Origin: Acidimicrobiaceae bacterium
GTDB taxonomy: Bacteria; Actinomycetota; Acidimicrobiia; Acidimicrobiales; Palsa-688
Assembly: GCA_003158835.1 (NCBI GenBank)
Contig: PMLI01000442.1
Span: forward strand, 1-13,031
Direction: 5' to 3'
DNA: 13,031 nt
Both the position numbers and the translations under genes were made by a program. Under the pieces are notes generated by a model. It saw nothing but the letters and a program-made list of their open reading frames with translations, was not told where the DNA came from and made no database searches. Positions 5,623 to 13,031 of the stretch are shown piece by piece; position 1 is the first letter of the stretch; each line of letters begins with the position of its first letter.

Positions 5623-7344
5623 ATGAAGGCGAGGCGCTTCATCGTAATGGGGCTGGCGGTCTTGGCCGCGGGCTGTTCCAGCGGCCCACCGACGGCCACT
5701 CCGTCGAGTTCGACGCCCTCGACGGTCACCTCGGCCTCGGCATCAACAACAGTCACTTCGAGTTCAGTACCGACAACTGCGACCCAGGCGACTGACAAGC
5801 CGCCGCCGGTCCCGCATTGCTACTACACCGGCTCCGGGTACGGGCTGTGCGAGGGCGCTGTCATCCCTATGCCGGGTACGGTCGTATTGTTTACGCACCC
5901 GGACAAGGACGGGATCTTCAGGTTGACGGGCCCGTCTCCGCTGCAGACCGAAAAGGCCGTGGCGTGCGGGGACGCGGGCTGTGTCTATAACCATCTCGAC
6001 TGGAACAGCTCGTACGGCGTCGCTGTTGCGGGCGTCAACGGCACCTGTGCGGCGAACACGAGTGTTTGCGACGTCAAGGTCTCAGCGCTCCCGGTGTGGA
6101 CGCCCGTTTTCGTGAGGCAGAACAACGACCCGGCGCTGCTTTACCTTCTGTGGAACTCCGGCAAACCCGGGGGGACCATCAGCGGCTACGTCCTCGACAA
6201 GGACCGGCAAGCGGCCCCGAGTGCGACGGTCAGTGCCCGGGGCGCCGGCGGCGGCACCAGCCCGGTGGACGCCACGTCGGGTTTCTACTCGATCAACGTC
6301 AAGGCCGGGGATTACAGCGTCTCCCCCTCTGGCGGCCCCGCCGGCATCCAGCCTCCCCGTTTCGACCCCGCCAGCCTCGGTCTCTCCGTAGCCGCGGGCG
6401 CGGTGGCGCATGCCGACTTCACGCTCAACGGCGGCCTGAAGGTGACGCTGACGTTGTCCCAGGCCAGCGTCAGGGCCGATGGTTTGACGGTAGTCAAGGG
6501 AGAGATAAAGACGACGAAGTTCGGCCAGCCGGACGGGGGCGTTACCGTTTCTTTGCGGCCAAAGCCGAGTGAAACCGGCCAAGCTGCAACCACAGGCGGC
6601 GCATTGGCCACCATATGTGGTTCTGCAGGGACCAGGATTTGGCCCACGGGGTCGCCCGTGAGCGCATTGGGGACGCCAGTTGACGTCGTGACCACTGCCG
6701 ACGGCACCTACGACTTCACGATGACGGTCGGCACGGTGCCAGGGATGTTCCCCCTCAATGCGTGGGCCAAGGACGCCACCGGGAACTTGATCACCTCAGA
6801 CCTGAACGACACCTCGCCCGACCAAACGCTCACGGTCACTTCGCCGGGCAATACGACAGTAAGCCAGTTTGTCACTGAGCTCGCCGGGCTTAAGTCCGAC
6901 GCTGCGGCAAGCCAGATCCTGGCGGCCATGACGAACGACCCCACCAGCATGACTCAGGTCCTGTCCCAGCTGAGTGGTCCCGGTTTGAAGCTCGGAGGCC
7001 TCGCCTACTCCCTTGTGAACGGTGCGTCCGGTGGCGGCGCCGTACTCGTCTACGCCAACACGAACCCGCCGAAGGTTGACGCCACCGGCCAGTTGACTGG
7101 TGACGACGGCACCCTCGTGCTCTCTCCGGGCTTGTGGGTGGGCACAAAGCTGGTTTCGCTCACCGTTCTCAACGCCGTCATCCAAAAAGGGCTTCTCACT
7201 GCCGCCCCCACGTTCCCGCAGTGGGCCCACGGAGACGCGGTACCGGGATGGAAGCTCACCGCGAACACGGCGTCCATCTCGACGACGAACTTCCAGTACA
7301 ACGGTTGGCCTTACCCGAGCACCGAGCCAGGCGCCTGCTTCTGA
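5623..7344 (+). CDS. Large secreted lipoprotein with carboxypeptidase-regulatory-like beta domains
   Basis: A 573-residue protein. ATG 5623 was chosen over an upstream in-frame start (5587) because GAGGAGG lies 4 bases before it and a signal peptide begins there. The lipobox LAAGC puts the lipidated cysteine at residue 18. A Ser/Thr-rich linker (19-60) follows, like those that tether actinobacterial lipoproteins away from the membrane. Cysteines 66, 76, 115, 120, 142 and 149 suggest a disulfide-stabilised N-terminal domain. Residues 184-269 (GTISGYVLDKDRQ, GFYSINVKAGDYSVS, HADFTLNGG) match a carboxypeptidase-regulatory-like / CnaB-type beta-sandwich; 272-407 looks like a second one (GTYDFTMTV). 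The C-terminal 165 residues are unassigned. No catalytic motif is seen; a binding or structural surface role is inference. The gene is followed by a hairpin terminator. Confidence 0.8.
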   Translation: MKARRFIVMGLAVLAAGCSSGPPTATPSSSTPSTVTSASASTTVTSSSVPTTATQATDKPPPVPHCYYTGSGYGLCEGAVIPMPGTVVLFTHPDKDGIFRLTGPSPLQTEKAVACGDAGCVYNHLDWNSSYGVAVAGVNGTCAANTSVCDVKVSALPVWTPVFVRQNNDPALLYLLWNSGKPGGTISGYVLDKDRQAAPSATVSARGAGGGTSPVDATSGFYSINVKAGDYSVSPSGGPAGIQPPRFDPASLGLSVAAGAVAHADFTLNGGLKVTLTLSQASVRADGLTVVKGEIKTTKFGQPDGGVTVSLRPKPSETGQAATTGGALATICGSAGTRIWPTGSPVSALGTPVDVVTTADGTYDFTMTVGTVPGMFPLNAWAKDATGNLITSDLNDTSPDQTLTVTSPGNTTVSQFVTELAGLKSDAAASQILAAMTNDPTSMTQVLSQLSGPGLKLGGLAYSLVNGASGGGAVLVYANTNPPKVDATGQLTGDDGTLVLSPGLWVGTKLVSLTVLNAVIQKGLLTAAPTFPQWAHGDAVPGWKLTANTASISTTNFQYNGWPYPSTEPGACF

Positions 7345-7369
7345 ATAGGTGCTCGGCCCTCTCAAACAG

Positions 7370-7396
7370 AAGCCCCAGGCCTGTGACCTGGGGCTT
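7370..7396. terminator. Intrinsic terminator-like hairpin after the lipoprotein gene
   Basis: AAGCCCCAGG (7370-7379) pairs perfectly with CCTGGGGCTT (7387-7396) around a 7-base loop. It begins 26 bases after the lipoprotein stop. Only three T residues follow in the plus direction; in the minus direction TCTGTTT follows, so it may work both ways. Confidence 0.75.
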
Positions 7397-7428
7397 TGTG
7401 GTGCAACGGTGCTCGGGGGGGAGGACTC

Positions 7429-7545
7429 GAACTCACGGCGGGGCCGTGATGGCCGGTCCGGCCCGTGCTGCCATATCCGGGCTGAGCAGGTCTTTTGCCG
7501 TGAGCGGCTGACGGCGTGTGATGCCCTGTACGGCCCCGTTATGGA
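7429..7545 (+). repeat. Diverged direct repeat, copy A (about 117 bp)
   Basis: This copy aligns with 10915-11035. Both start with GAACTCAC. The central 49 bases (7442-7490 against 10931-10979) align without gaps at 36 of 49 positions, including the 11-mer TCCGGCCCGTG, and most differences are transitions. The rest aligns with small gaps through GGCGTG and CGGCC to TATGG. On the minus strand both copies can be read as the tail of the same short peptide (ARAGPAITAPP-stop here, TRAGSTVMAAPL-stop in copy B), so the repeat may be a remnant of a coding 3' end. Confidence 0.6.
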
Positions 7546-7587
7546 ACGTTTGTGACCACGTTGTGACCAGCGGGCTGCGCCGCTCCG

Positions 7588-7956
7588 TTAGAGGATCGGC
7601 AGTGAACGGATGCGAACGATGGCAGGCTCGACCACCACGAGGCTCCCAGCCGTGAGCGCTTCCTGGATGGCCGGGAGAGCGATGACGACCCGGGCGACGA
7701 GGTCGTCGACGCGGCGTCAGCTCACCCCCCGCAGGTAGAGCACCGACGGCGTGGTCGCCCGTGTCGCAGCCAGGATCGTCCCACAGTCGGAGTCTGCCGA
7801 CACCAATACCCTGTTCTCGGAGCGGGCCCTTTCCAGCAGCACTGCGTGGGGTGCCGAACCCAGCCCGAGAGACCAGGCGTGCACAACATCGTGGCCAAGG
7901 GCTCCCAGCTGGTCAGCCAGGCGGGGAGAGAGGTTGATGTCGACCAGGAACCTCAC
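7588..7956 (-). pseudogene. DUF5615 PIN-like toxin with in-frame TGA
   Basis: The gene begins at GTG 7954-7956, overlapping the antitoxin-like stop (GTGA). Residues 1-79 match the DUF5615 PIN-like family: FLVDINLSPRLA with Asp6, GHDVVHAW, and VSADSDCG with Asp55 and Asp57. A TGA stands at 7717-7719 (codon 80). After it the same frame continues without change for 42 codons (RRVDDLVARVV, SLVVVEPAIVRIRSLPIL) to a TAA at 7588-7590, and this is just the C-terminal part expected of a complete 120-residue family member. A single transition (for example CGA to TGA) explains it. The stop is followed by C, a context known to favour some readthrough. Such proteins are thought to be RNases of toxin-antitoxin pairs; here the toxin is probably inactive or much reduced. 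Confidence 0.85.
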
Positions 7957-8186
7957 GCCGGGCTGGGCAGCAGCGGCAACTCCCGTTCGCGGACCGCCTC
8001 AGCCGCAAACCTCAGGGCCTCTGTGATGTCCTCACGCTCGAGGTACGGAAGGTCGGCGAGGATTTCGTCAGCGGTCATACCGTCGGCCACCATGGACACC
8101 ACCGTGGCCACTGGGACACGAAGTCCCCGGATGCAAGGCATCCCACCCATGACGGCAGCGTCCACGGTGATGCGCGTGAAAGTCAC
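7953..8186 (-). CDS. DUF433 family antitoxin-like protein
   Basis: A 77-residue protein. GTG 8184-8186 was chosen because family members begin with M-T-F-x-R-I-T-x-D; a longer frame from 8219 adds residues without resemblance. The signature GGMPCIRGLRVPVATV (14-29) is typical of DUF433, and a winged-helix-like second half follows (GMTADEILADLPYLEREDITEALRFAA). DUF433 proteins are commonly encoded directly before a DUF5615 PIN-like protein, as here with a 4-base overlap, and are regarded as the DNA-binding antitoxin of the pair. Cellular role: neutralising the toxin and repressing the operon (family knowledge, not shown here). The frame is intact although the toxin frame carries a stop. Confidence 0.88.
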   Translation of the reverse strand: MTFTRITVDAAVMGGMPCIRGLRVPVATVVSMVADGMTADEILADLPYLEREDITEALRFAAEAVRERELPLLPSPA

Positions 8187-8505
8187 GACACCAAGCCTAC
8201 GTCCTCTGTCCGCCAGCACCAGGTTGAGCGGAGCAGGGCTTGGGACGGGAGCTGATGCCTCGGTCGGGTACCTCGACAGGGACAGAACAGCGCCTGAGCC
8301 GTGTGGTAGGTCGTGCCGGGATGTGGCGACATGTCGACCTTAGGGTAGGAGACGGTTGGCAAACCGCGGATCGGAGGCCGGGATCGGATTGCACATCACC
8401 CAAGCTCCACCGGAGCCGTTCGAGTCGGGGTGCGGTTGCCGTCTTGCCACCGACGAAAGGGGGATCACCGGAGTGGCGGAAGGGCCCGGCACTAGCGTCG
8501 TGAGC
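8187..8505. other. Divergent intergenic region between the DUF433 and propeller genes
   Basis: No gene is supportable in these 319 bases. They contain a 10-bp palindrome, CGACATGTCG (8327-8336), and a purine-rich AAAGGGGGA (8456-8464) placed to serve the alternative GTG start at 8473 of the propeller gene. A possible -10 (TAGGCT on the minus strand, about 8 bases before the DUF433 GTG) would imply a leaderless transcript; this is weak. Confidence 0.5.
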
Positions 8506-10470
8506 ATGAGCCCGGCCGCTCGGCGTACCGCGACCCGGACGGGACTGGCTGCCATGCTCATTCCCTTTGCGCTCGTGGGGCTGGGCCTGCCCGTCAGCCC
8601 TGGCTACTCCTCCACCGGTCCGTCTGATGGGGTACGCGTGCTGGGTTGGGGGTTCGACGAGCCAGTTGCCATCTTGCGCGACGGACAGGACCTGTTAGTC
8701 GCCAGCGCTGGCGGGTCCGTGTCCGAGCTCGACGCCACCACGGGAGCGCGGGTGAGGGAGTTCTCCGGACCGACTTACCACTTCTCGCGTCCGCTCGCGA
8801 TGGCCCTGGCCGGCCAGAACCTTTTCGTATGCGGGCCCGAGGGGAGGGAGGGGGCCGTCACTGAGCTCGACGTCTCGACAGGCGCCGTGGTGAGGGTAGT
8901 GGCGGGCAAAGAGTACGGCTTCAACTACCCCGACGCCCTCCTCTCAAACGGCGACGGTCTCTTCGTTGCGAATTTCTTGGGTAATTCGGTAACCCAGCTC
9001 AACGCCTCGACCGGCGCTTTGGTAAGGGTGATGTCCGGCGCGGCGTACGGCTTCGACTACCCGGAGGCGCTCGCACTAGTCGGGGGTAACCTGTTCGTCG
9101 CCAACGCAGGCGGTACCTCCATTACTGAGCTCCGCTCCTCGACCGGAGCCTTGGAGCGGGTACTGTCGGGCCCCGCCTACCAGTTCGACGGTCCGGATTC
9201 GTTCGTCCAGGCCGGCGACGACCTGTTTGTCGCCAACTTCCACAGCGGCTCGGTCACGGAGCTCGACGCTTCCAATGACACCCCAATAAGGGTCCTCTCG
9301 TCCCCCGAGCACCCAATTTACGGTCCGGGTGAAATGGCGCTGGCGGGCAACGACCTTTACGTTGCGAGCACCCTGGGAAAGTCCGTGACCGAGCTCGACG
9401 TCTCGACGGGGGCGACGGTGCGGGTGCTCTCCGCACCTGAGTACCAGTTCAATGGGCCGGGTGCCATGGCGCTGGACGGGCAGATGCTGTTCGTCCTCAA
9501 TGGCAGCGGCGGAGTCAGCGAGCTGGACCTCCCGACGAGAGCGCTTGTGAGGGTGGTCCCTAGCTCCCCCTACCGGTTCGCCGAGCCCGATGCCCTCGCG
9601 GCCCGGGGAGACGACGTCTTCGTAACCAACAACGAGGACAGCTCTGTCACCGAGTTCGACGCCACGACAGGAACGCTGGTGCGCGTCCTGTCAGCATCGA
9701 AGTACAGCTTCAACGGCCCTGACGCCGTTGCGCTCGACGGCGACAACCTGTTCGTGGCGAGCGTGGACGAGGGACTCAGCGACGGAGGGAGCGTCACGGA
9801 AGTCAACGCGTCCAGCGGGGCTGTCGTGCGAGTCCTATCGTCCCAGGAGTACCAGTTCGGCGAGCCGGACGCACTTACCGTCGCCGGGCAGCACTTGTTC
9901 GTGGCGAGCGCCATCGGCCCGGTAACCGAGATCGACGCCTCCTCCGGGGTGCTGGTGCGAGTCTTCTCATCAGCCGCCTATCACATCCAGTACGCCGCTG
10001 CCCTGGCTGCTTCCGGGGCAGACCTCTGGGTAGCTAACGGCGGCGACAATGGCAGTGGCGGCTCAGTAGTCGAGATCGACGCTGCAACTGGCGCAGCGCT
10101 CCGGGTACTGTCCGGCGTCGCGTTCAACTCGACGGTCCCAGACGCGATAGCGACGAGCGGACGGGACATTTTCGTCGGAGAAGCCCGTGGCCCGGTTTAC
10201 GAGGTCGACAAAGCTACGGGGAAGCTGGTCAGGGAATTTTCCTCCGGCCCACGGGGCTCCTTGGCCATCGCAGTTCGAGGCAACGACTTGTTTGTGACGG
10301 GTTATTCCGACGACGAGGTCGTCGAGATGAACGCCTCCACAGGAGCACTTATGGGGGTCTGTTCGGGGCCGGCATTCGGGTTCGACGGCCCCGATGCTCT
10401 TTTACTGAGTGGGAGAGACCTCATTGTTGCCAACCGCATCGGGGGCTCGGTCACCGAGTTTGCTCCCTAG
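8506..10470 (+). CDS. Secreted beta-propeller protein with 14 repeats of about 44 residues
   Basis: A 654-residue protein from ATG 8506; GTG 8473, with a better-placed purine tract, would add 11 residues. Residues 1-33 are a signal peptide (MSPAARRTATRTG plus a hydrophobic core). The rest is a repeat with consensus GDDLFVAN..G.SVTELDASTGALVRVLS...Y.F.GPDALAL. Thirteen complete units run from about 59 to 633, with insertions in units 9 and 11. The C-terminus is half a unit (634-654, GRDLIVANRIGGSVTEFAP), and residues 42-57 (GVRVLGWGFDEPVAIL) are the missing other half, so the ends complete a 14th blade, as in velcro-closed propellers. The pattern is NHL/YVTN-like. No enzyme motif and no cell-wall anchor are seen. 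It is probably an extracellular binding or scaffold protein. Confidence 0.8.
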   Translation: MSPAARRTATRTGLAAMLIPFALVGLGLPVSPGYSSTGPSDGVRVLGWGFDEPVAILRDGQDLLVASAGGSVSELDATTGARVREFSGPTYHFSRPLAMALAGQNLFVCGPEGREGAVTELDVSTGAVVRVVAGKEYGFNYPDALLSNGDGLFVANFLGNSVTQLNASTGALVRVMSGAAYGFDYPEALALVGGNLFVANAGGTSITELRSSTGALERVLSGPAYQFDGPDSFVQAGDDLFVANFHSGSVTELDASNDTPIRVLSSPEHPIYGPGEMALAGNDLYVASTLGKSVTELDVSTGATVRVLSAPEYQFNGPGAMALDGQMLFVLNGSGGVSELDLPTRALVRVVPSSPYRFAEPDALAARGDDVFVTNNEDSSVTEFDATTGTLVRVLSASKYSFNGPDAVALDGDNLFVASVDEGLSDGGSVTEVNASSGAVVRVLSSQEYQFGEPDALTVAGQHLFVASAIGPVTEIDASSGVLVRVFSSAAYHIQYAAALAASGADLWVANGGDNGSGGSVVEIDAATGAALRVLSGVAFNSTVPDAIATSGRDIFVGEARGPVYEVDKATGKLVREFSSGPRGSLAIAVRGNDLFVTGYSDDEVVEMNASTGALMGVCSGPAFGFDGPDALLLSGRDLIVANRIGGSVTEFAP

Positions 10471-10625
10471 TTCGAACTTAGAGCGCTGCGTCACGTTCAC
10501 CATCTCGGCCATGGCCGGCACGGTCGCCATGACCTCCGTAAAGCGTGTCTCCCCTCCGATGCGGAGGCTGCCATCTTGCGGCTCGCCCAATCGTGAACAC
10601 CGCGCACTAAGGGCTTTGTCGCCGC

Positions 10626-10922
10626 TCAAGAAACGGCAACCTCTTTGCACCTGTGAGGTCCCGCGTGACCCTTCGCGAGCTGGCAGTAGTGGTAGAACCG
10701 GCACGTCGGGTCGACCGGCCAGTACCAGCCGCAGATGGGGGGTCGTTTGCGAAACCACCGCGCGGACCCGCTTTGCGTGAAGCGCCACAACGCGGAGCTC
10801 GCGACATGACCATCGACCACATCGTATATTCGCTCCTGGTCCCAGCCGCCTGTGCTCCGTACTAGAAGAACCAGCCATTGGGGCACGAACGGCTCCACTG
10901 ACAGCCGAGGCGAGGAACTCAC
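10626..10922 (-). CDS. Small hypothetical protein with a Cys/His cluster
   Basis: A 98-residue frame starting at GTG 10920-10922. The N-terminal half is unremarkable (a hydrophobic QWLVLLVRS near residue 15). The C-terminal third holds CGWYWPVDPTC, YHYCQLAKGHAGPHRC: cysteines 64, 73, 78 and 90 with histidines 76, 84 and 88. The ending C-x4-GHxGPHxC is a pattern I know from small actinobacterial and phage proteins and could bind zinc. The gene lies between the propeller and the relaxase remnant, with its start inside repeat copy B, so the true N-terminus may have been altered by rearrangement. Function unknown; it could also be a chance frame or a fragment. Confidence 0.4.
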   Translation of the reverse strand: MSSSPRLSVEPFVPQWLVLLVRSTGGWDQERIYDVVDGHVASSALWRFTQSGSARWFRKRPPICGWYWPVDPTCRFYHYCQLAKGHAGPHRCKEVAVS

Positions 10923-11035
10923 AGGGGCGCGGCCATGACGGTCGATCCGGCCCGTGTCGCCACGTGCCCCCTGAACAGGGTTTTTTGGCCTCGGCGGCGA
11001 TGTTGGCGTGATGTCCCGTCCCGGCCGGCTATGGG
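10915..11035 (+). repeat. Diverged direct repeat, copy B (about 121 bp)
   Basis: Partner of 7429-7545 (see there for the alignment). Its right edge, near 11035, coincides with the point where relaxase homology stops: relaxase-like sequence reads as far as AKLVLVG and then turns into repeat sequence. It therefore marks a rearrangement breakpoint. Confidence 0.6.
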
Positions 11036-12874
11036 TCCAACCAGGACCAGTTTGGCCCGGCCCCTTCGACCAGGTCTACCAGTTTGGCCAAGTCGCGGGT
11101 CGAGACCATGGACGCCTCGTCGCAAACGACGACCTCGCCTCGACCCAGAGCGCCCCCGGGCCGGCCGGTGGCGAGGAGGAACTTGGCCAAGGTCTCCGAG
11201 CGGATACCGGCTTGTTCGGTGAGCACACCGGCGGCGACGGCGGAAGGGGCCACTCCCCTTACCGCCACGTCGGCCGCCTCCCACGCCGAGCGCGCCGCCG
11301 CCAGGCTGCGGAACTTGCCCGAGCCGGCCGGGCCGACCACCACGGCCACCCGCTCGCCCCCTTGGCACAGCCGGCGCACGGCTTCGGCCTGGTCCTCGCC
11401 CAACCCCGCATCATTAATAGCCGTCTCCACGGTGGGCTCGGCCACTACGCCGACATGGGCGTCCCGGCCGGCCTCGGTGACCTCCAAGATGGCTTGCTCG
11501 GCGTGAAGCGCCCGCCAGGTGCTATAGCGGGCCGCCCCATGGCGCCGGATGGGGCTTAACCCGTCCCGGCGGCGCAGGACATCAGGCACGGTGAGGCCTT
11601 CAGCACCGAGGCAGACGACATCGGGCTCGGCCAGTAGTTCGTCGCTGGCGGCGTCGACCAGACGGCGGACCGCCTCGGCGTTGTCGGCAGCCGAAGGCGC
11701 CACCCGCACGGCCAGCGCTTCGACGACGTCGGCACGACCCCAGGTCGAATGGCCCCGCTCAAGAGCCTCGAGAACCTCGGCCACGAAGCTCGCCACCGAC
11801 GTGCCTGCCGCGGCGCTACGACGAGGCGGGCTGGTGCTCGGAGCCGGCGGCAGGGCGGCTGTCAGCCAGTTTTCCGGGTCATGGCCTCGGTGGCCTCCCG
11901 GCGCCACCGGGCCCGCAGCGCTTCGGTCGTCTCGCCACCTTCCGGCTTGGCCGCCCGGGACCGGTAGGCGGCCAACTGGAACAGGGCGGCCCGTCCCCGC
12001 CGCCGAGCGAGCGGCCCAGCATTGCCTCCTTGGCCCCGATCAGCTGGGCAGCCCGCGCTTCAACCTGGGCGCGGCGGGTGGAGAAGTTCTCGACCAGGCC
12101 AACCGGCACGCCGGCGACCTCGGCCGCCCCGTCGGCGCCGACCTCGCCCCAGGCCACCCCCAGCCGGGCCGACAGCTCGGCCCGCAGGCCGGCTTTGTAG
12201 ATGAGCCCGGCCGCCTTTTGCACCTCGAATAGCTCCCGGCCGTCCAGGGCCAGCCAATGGCCGTCGCTACTGGCCCGGATTTTGGCAGAAAGCAGGACAT
12301 GGGTGTGCAACTGGGGGTCGCCCGCTCTCGACGTGCGGTGCGTGAAGGCGGCGGCCACATACCCGTCGGTGTCGGCCTGGACCAGCCCGCCCCGGCCTCG
12401 GCGGGTAAAACCGGCGTGGTCCTGTAAGAACTCCAAAGCCGCATTCACGGCGGCGTCCTGGGCCGCATGCACCCCCACCGTTACGGCTTCGTCGGCGAGC
12501 GCCCACAGCACCGAGACCGATTTGGGCGGCGAGAACGAAAGGGCGTAACCCGCCACCTGGTCCACCCCGCCCTGCCCCTCTTTGCATTTCGCGTCCGCGC
12601 TGTCACCGCCGAACGGGCGGCCCAAAGCCTCACCGGTCTCGGGGTGGCGTCCCTGCCCGAAGAGCCGGGACATCTCCTCTGGTCCGACCGGGCCGGACAG
12701 CGCGAGGGCCTCAGCCCCCCGGCCTACCCAGCGGCCGGGCTCCTCCCCGTGGCCGGCGAAGTGGTTCTCTCGGCCGAGGGCTATCTCCTCGGCGTAGTAC
12801 CGCCACCCGTCGGGGGCCATTTGGCCAGGCCCATCATGGCCGGCTGCCCTCCACCGGGCCTGACTGCCCGGCAC
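11029..12874 (-). pseudogene. MobF (TrwC-type) relaxase-helicase, frameshifted and truncated
   Basis: The N-terminal frame (12874 to about 12005) encodes a TrwC relaxase domain: tandem tyrosines WRYY (26-27), EEPGRWVGRGAEALALSG, GYALSFSPPKSVSVLWAL (109-126), and the metal-binding histidines 179, 190 and 192 in THRTSRAGDPQLHTHVL, with the same 11/2 spacing as in TrwC. The second tyrosine pair is replaced by HF. A frame change near 11990-12010 moves the reading to LFQLAAYRSRAAKPE, and another near 11880 to GHDPENWL. The helicase part (to 11029) has Walker A as GPAGSGKF, with Phe (11311-11313) instead of Ser/Thr, and Walker B DEASMV. A third, single-base frameshift near 11060 precedes loss of all downstream helicase motifs. 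The start is uncertain: GTG 12872-12874 is used, and the usual first beta strand is not recognisable. This is a relic of a conjugative plasmid or integrative element. Confidence 0.85.
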
Positions 12875-12893
12875 CTCCGGGTGCAGAGGTGTC

Positions 12894-13000
12894 TCCTTGG
12901 ATTTGGGACTGAAGAAGGGCGAGAGGACAGGGGTGGGCGGTGGGCGTGTGTCCTTGGATTTGGAGCGGAGAGAAGGCGAGGGGACTGGGGCGTGGGGTTG
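12894..13000 (+). repeat. Purine-rich near-tandem duplication, 57-bp period
   Basis: TCCTTGGATTTGG occurs at 12894-12906 and again at 12951-12963, and each is followed by similar purine-rich sequence (GGCGAG, GGAC, GGGG at corresponding positions). It lies just upstream of the relaxase remnant, where oriT regions are often found, but no nic-like site or strong inverted repeat is recognisable. No gene is seen between 12875 and the window end. Confidence 0.6.
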
Positions 13001-13031
13001 AGCTGGCGACGACTAGAGGAGAGGTACGACA

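Noticed and set aside
7398..7440. tRNA 3'-end-like sequence on the minus strand (T-loop-like AGTTCGAGTCC and an ACCA end) next to the hairpin
   Set aside because: The T stem does not pair (GTGAG against CCTCC) and no anticodon or D arm follows; at best a very degenerate remnant or attachment-site trace.
10402..10878. 158-residue minus-strand frame overlapping the propeller 3' end
   Set aside because: It overlaps a well-supported gene, and has no recognisable motif or ribosome binding site.
10919..11368. 149-residue minus-strand frame over the relaxase helicase region
   Set aside because: Most of it is low-complexity Arg/Gly shadow of the relaxase frame; only a short part after the third frameshift (AKLVLVG) is real relaxase sequence.
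11008..12232. Long plus-strand frames opposite the relaxase
   Set aside because: Antisense shadows in GC-rich DNA; the minus strand carries relaxase and Walker motifs.
12871..12884. Small hairpin GCACC-TCCG-GGTGC over the relaxase GTG start
   Set aside because: Only 5 bp, expected by chance in such GC-rich DNA, and the start itself is uncertain.
1..13031. CRISPR array or prophage structural genes
   Set aside because: No regular short repeats with unique spacers and no capsid, tail or lysis proteins were seen.

Overview
High-GC, tightly packed DNA with many GTG starts and 4-base gene overlaps. Together with the protein families present (paired bPH2 membrane proteins, a DUF6788/integrase-like/DDE insertion element, a DUF433-DUF5615 pair and a MobF relaxase), this points to an actinobacterium. 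An Acidimicrobiia-like lineage is my best guess but is not demonstrated.

Layout. (1) 1-2857: a decayed insertion element. It has 13-bp terminal inverted repeats at 126-138 and 2838-2850, a divergent DUF6788 gene, an integrase-like gene that has lost catalytic residues, and a DDE transposase broken by an internal deletion with a frame change. A diverged copy of the element's right end lies immediately to its left (25-121), so this may be the relic of a tandem pair. The right end stops 4 bases from a tRNA-Glu(CTC) gene. (2) 2855-5326: chromosomal-type genes. These are the tRNA, a translationally coupled pair of bPH2-domain membrane proteins (YdbS/YdbT type), and a convergent small secreted cysteine-containing protein. 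(3) 5327-7397: a Ser/Thr-rich lipoprotein with carboxypeptidase-regulatory-like beta domains, ending at a strong hairpin. (4) 7429-11035: a 3.5-kb segment bracketed by two diverged direct repeats of about 117 bp. It holds a DUF433/DUF5615 toxin-antitoxin-like pair whose toxin has an in-frame TGA, a secreted 14-repeat beta-propeller protein, and a small Cys/His protein. (5) 11029-13031: a MobF (TrwC-type) relaxase-helicase pseudogene with at least three frameshifts and a lost Walker A Thr/Ser, preceded upstream by a purine-rich 57-bp duplication.

Taken together this is a graveyard of mobile DNA around a tRNA and a few housekeeping or envelope genes. The intact and probably functional genes are the tRNA, the bPH2 pair, the two exported proteins near 5 kb, the antitoxin-like gene and the propeller. 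The most unusual items are the catalytically degenerate integrase-like protein that sits directly ahead of the transposase, the propeller whose half-repeats at the two ends add up to exactly 14 blades, the single in-frame stop in an otherwise intact toxin-like frame, and the repeat whose edge coincides with the relaxase breakpoint. I do not see a clearly new defence or biosynthetic system.
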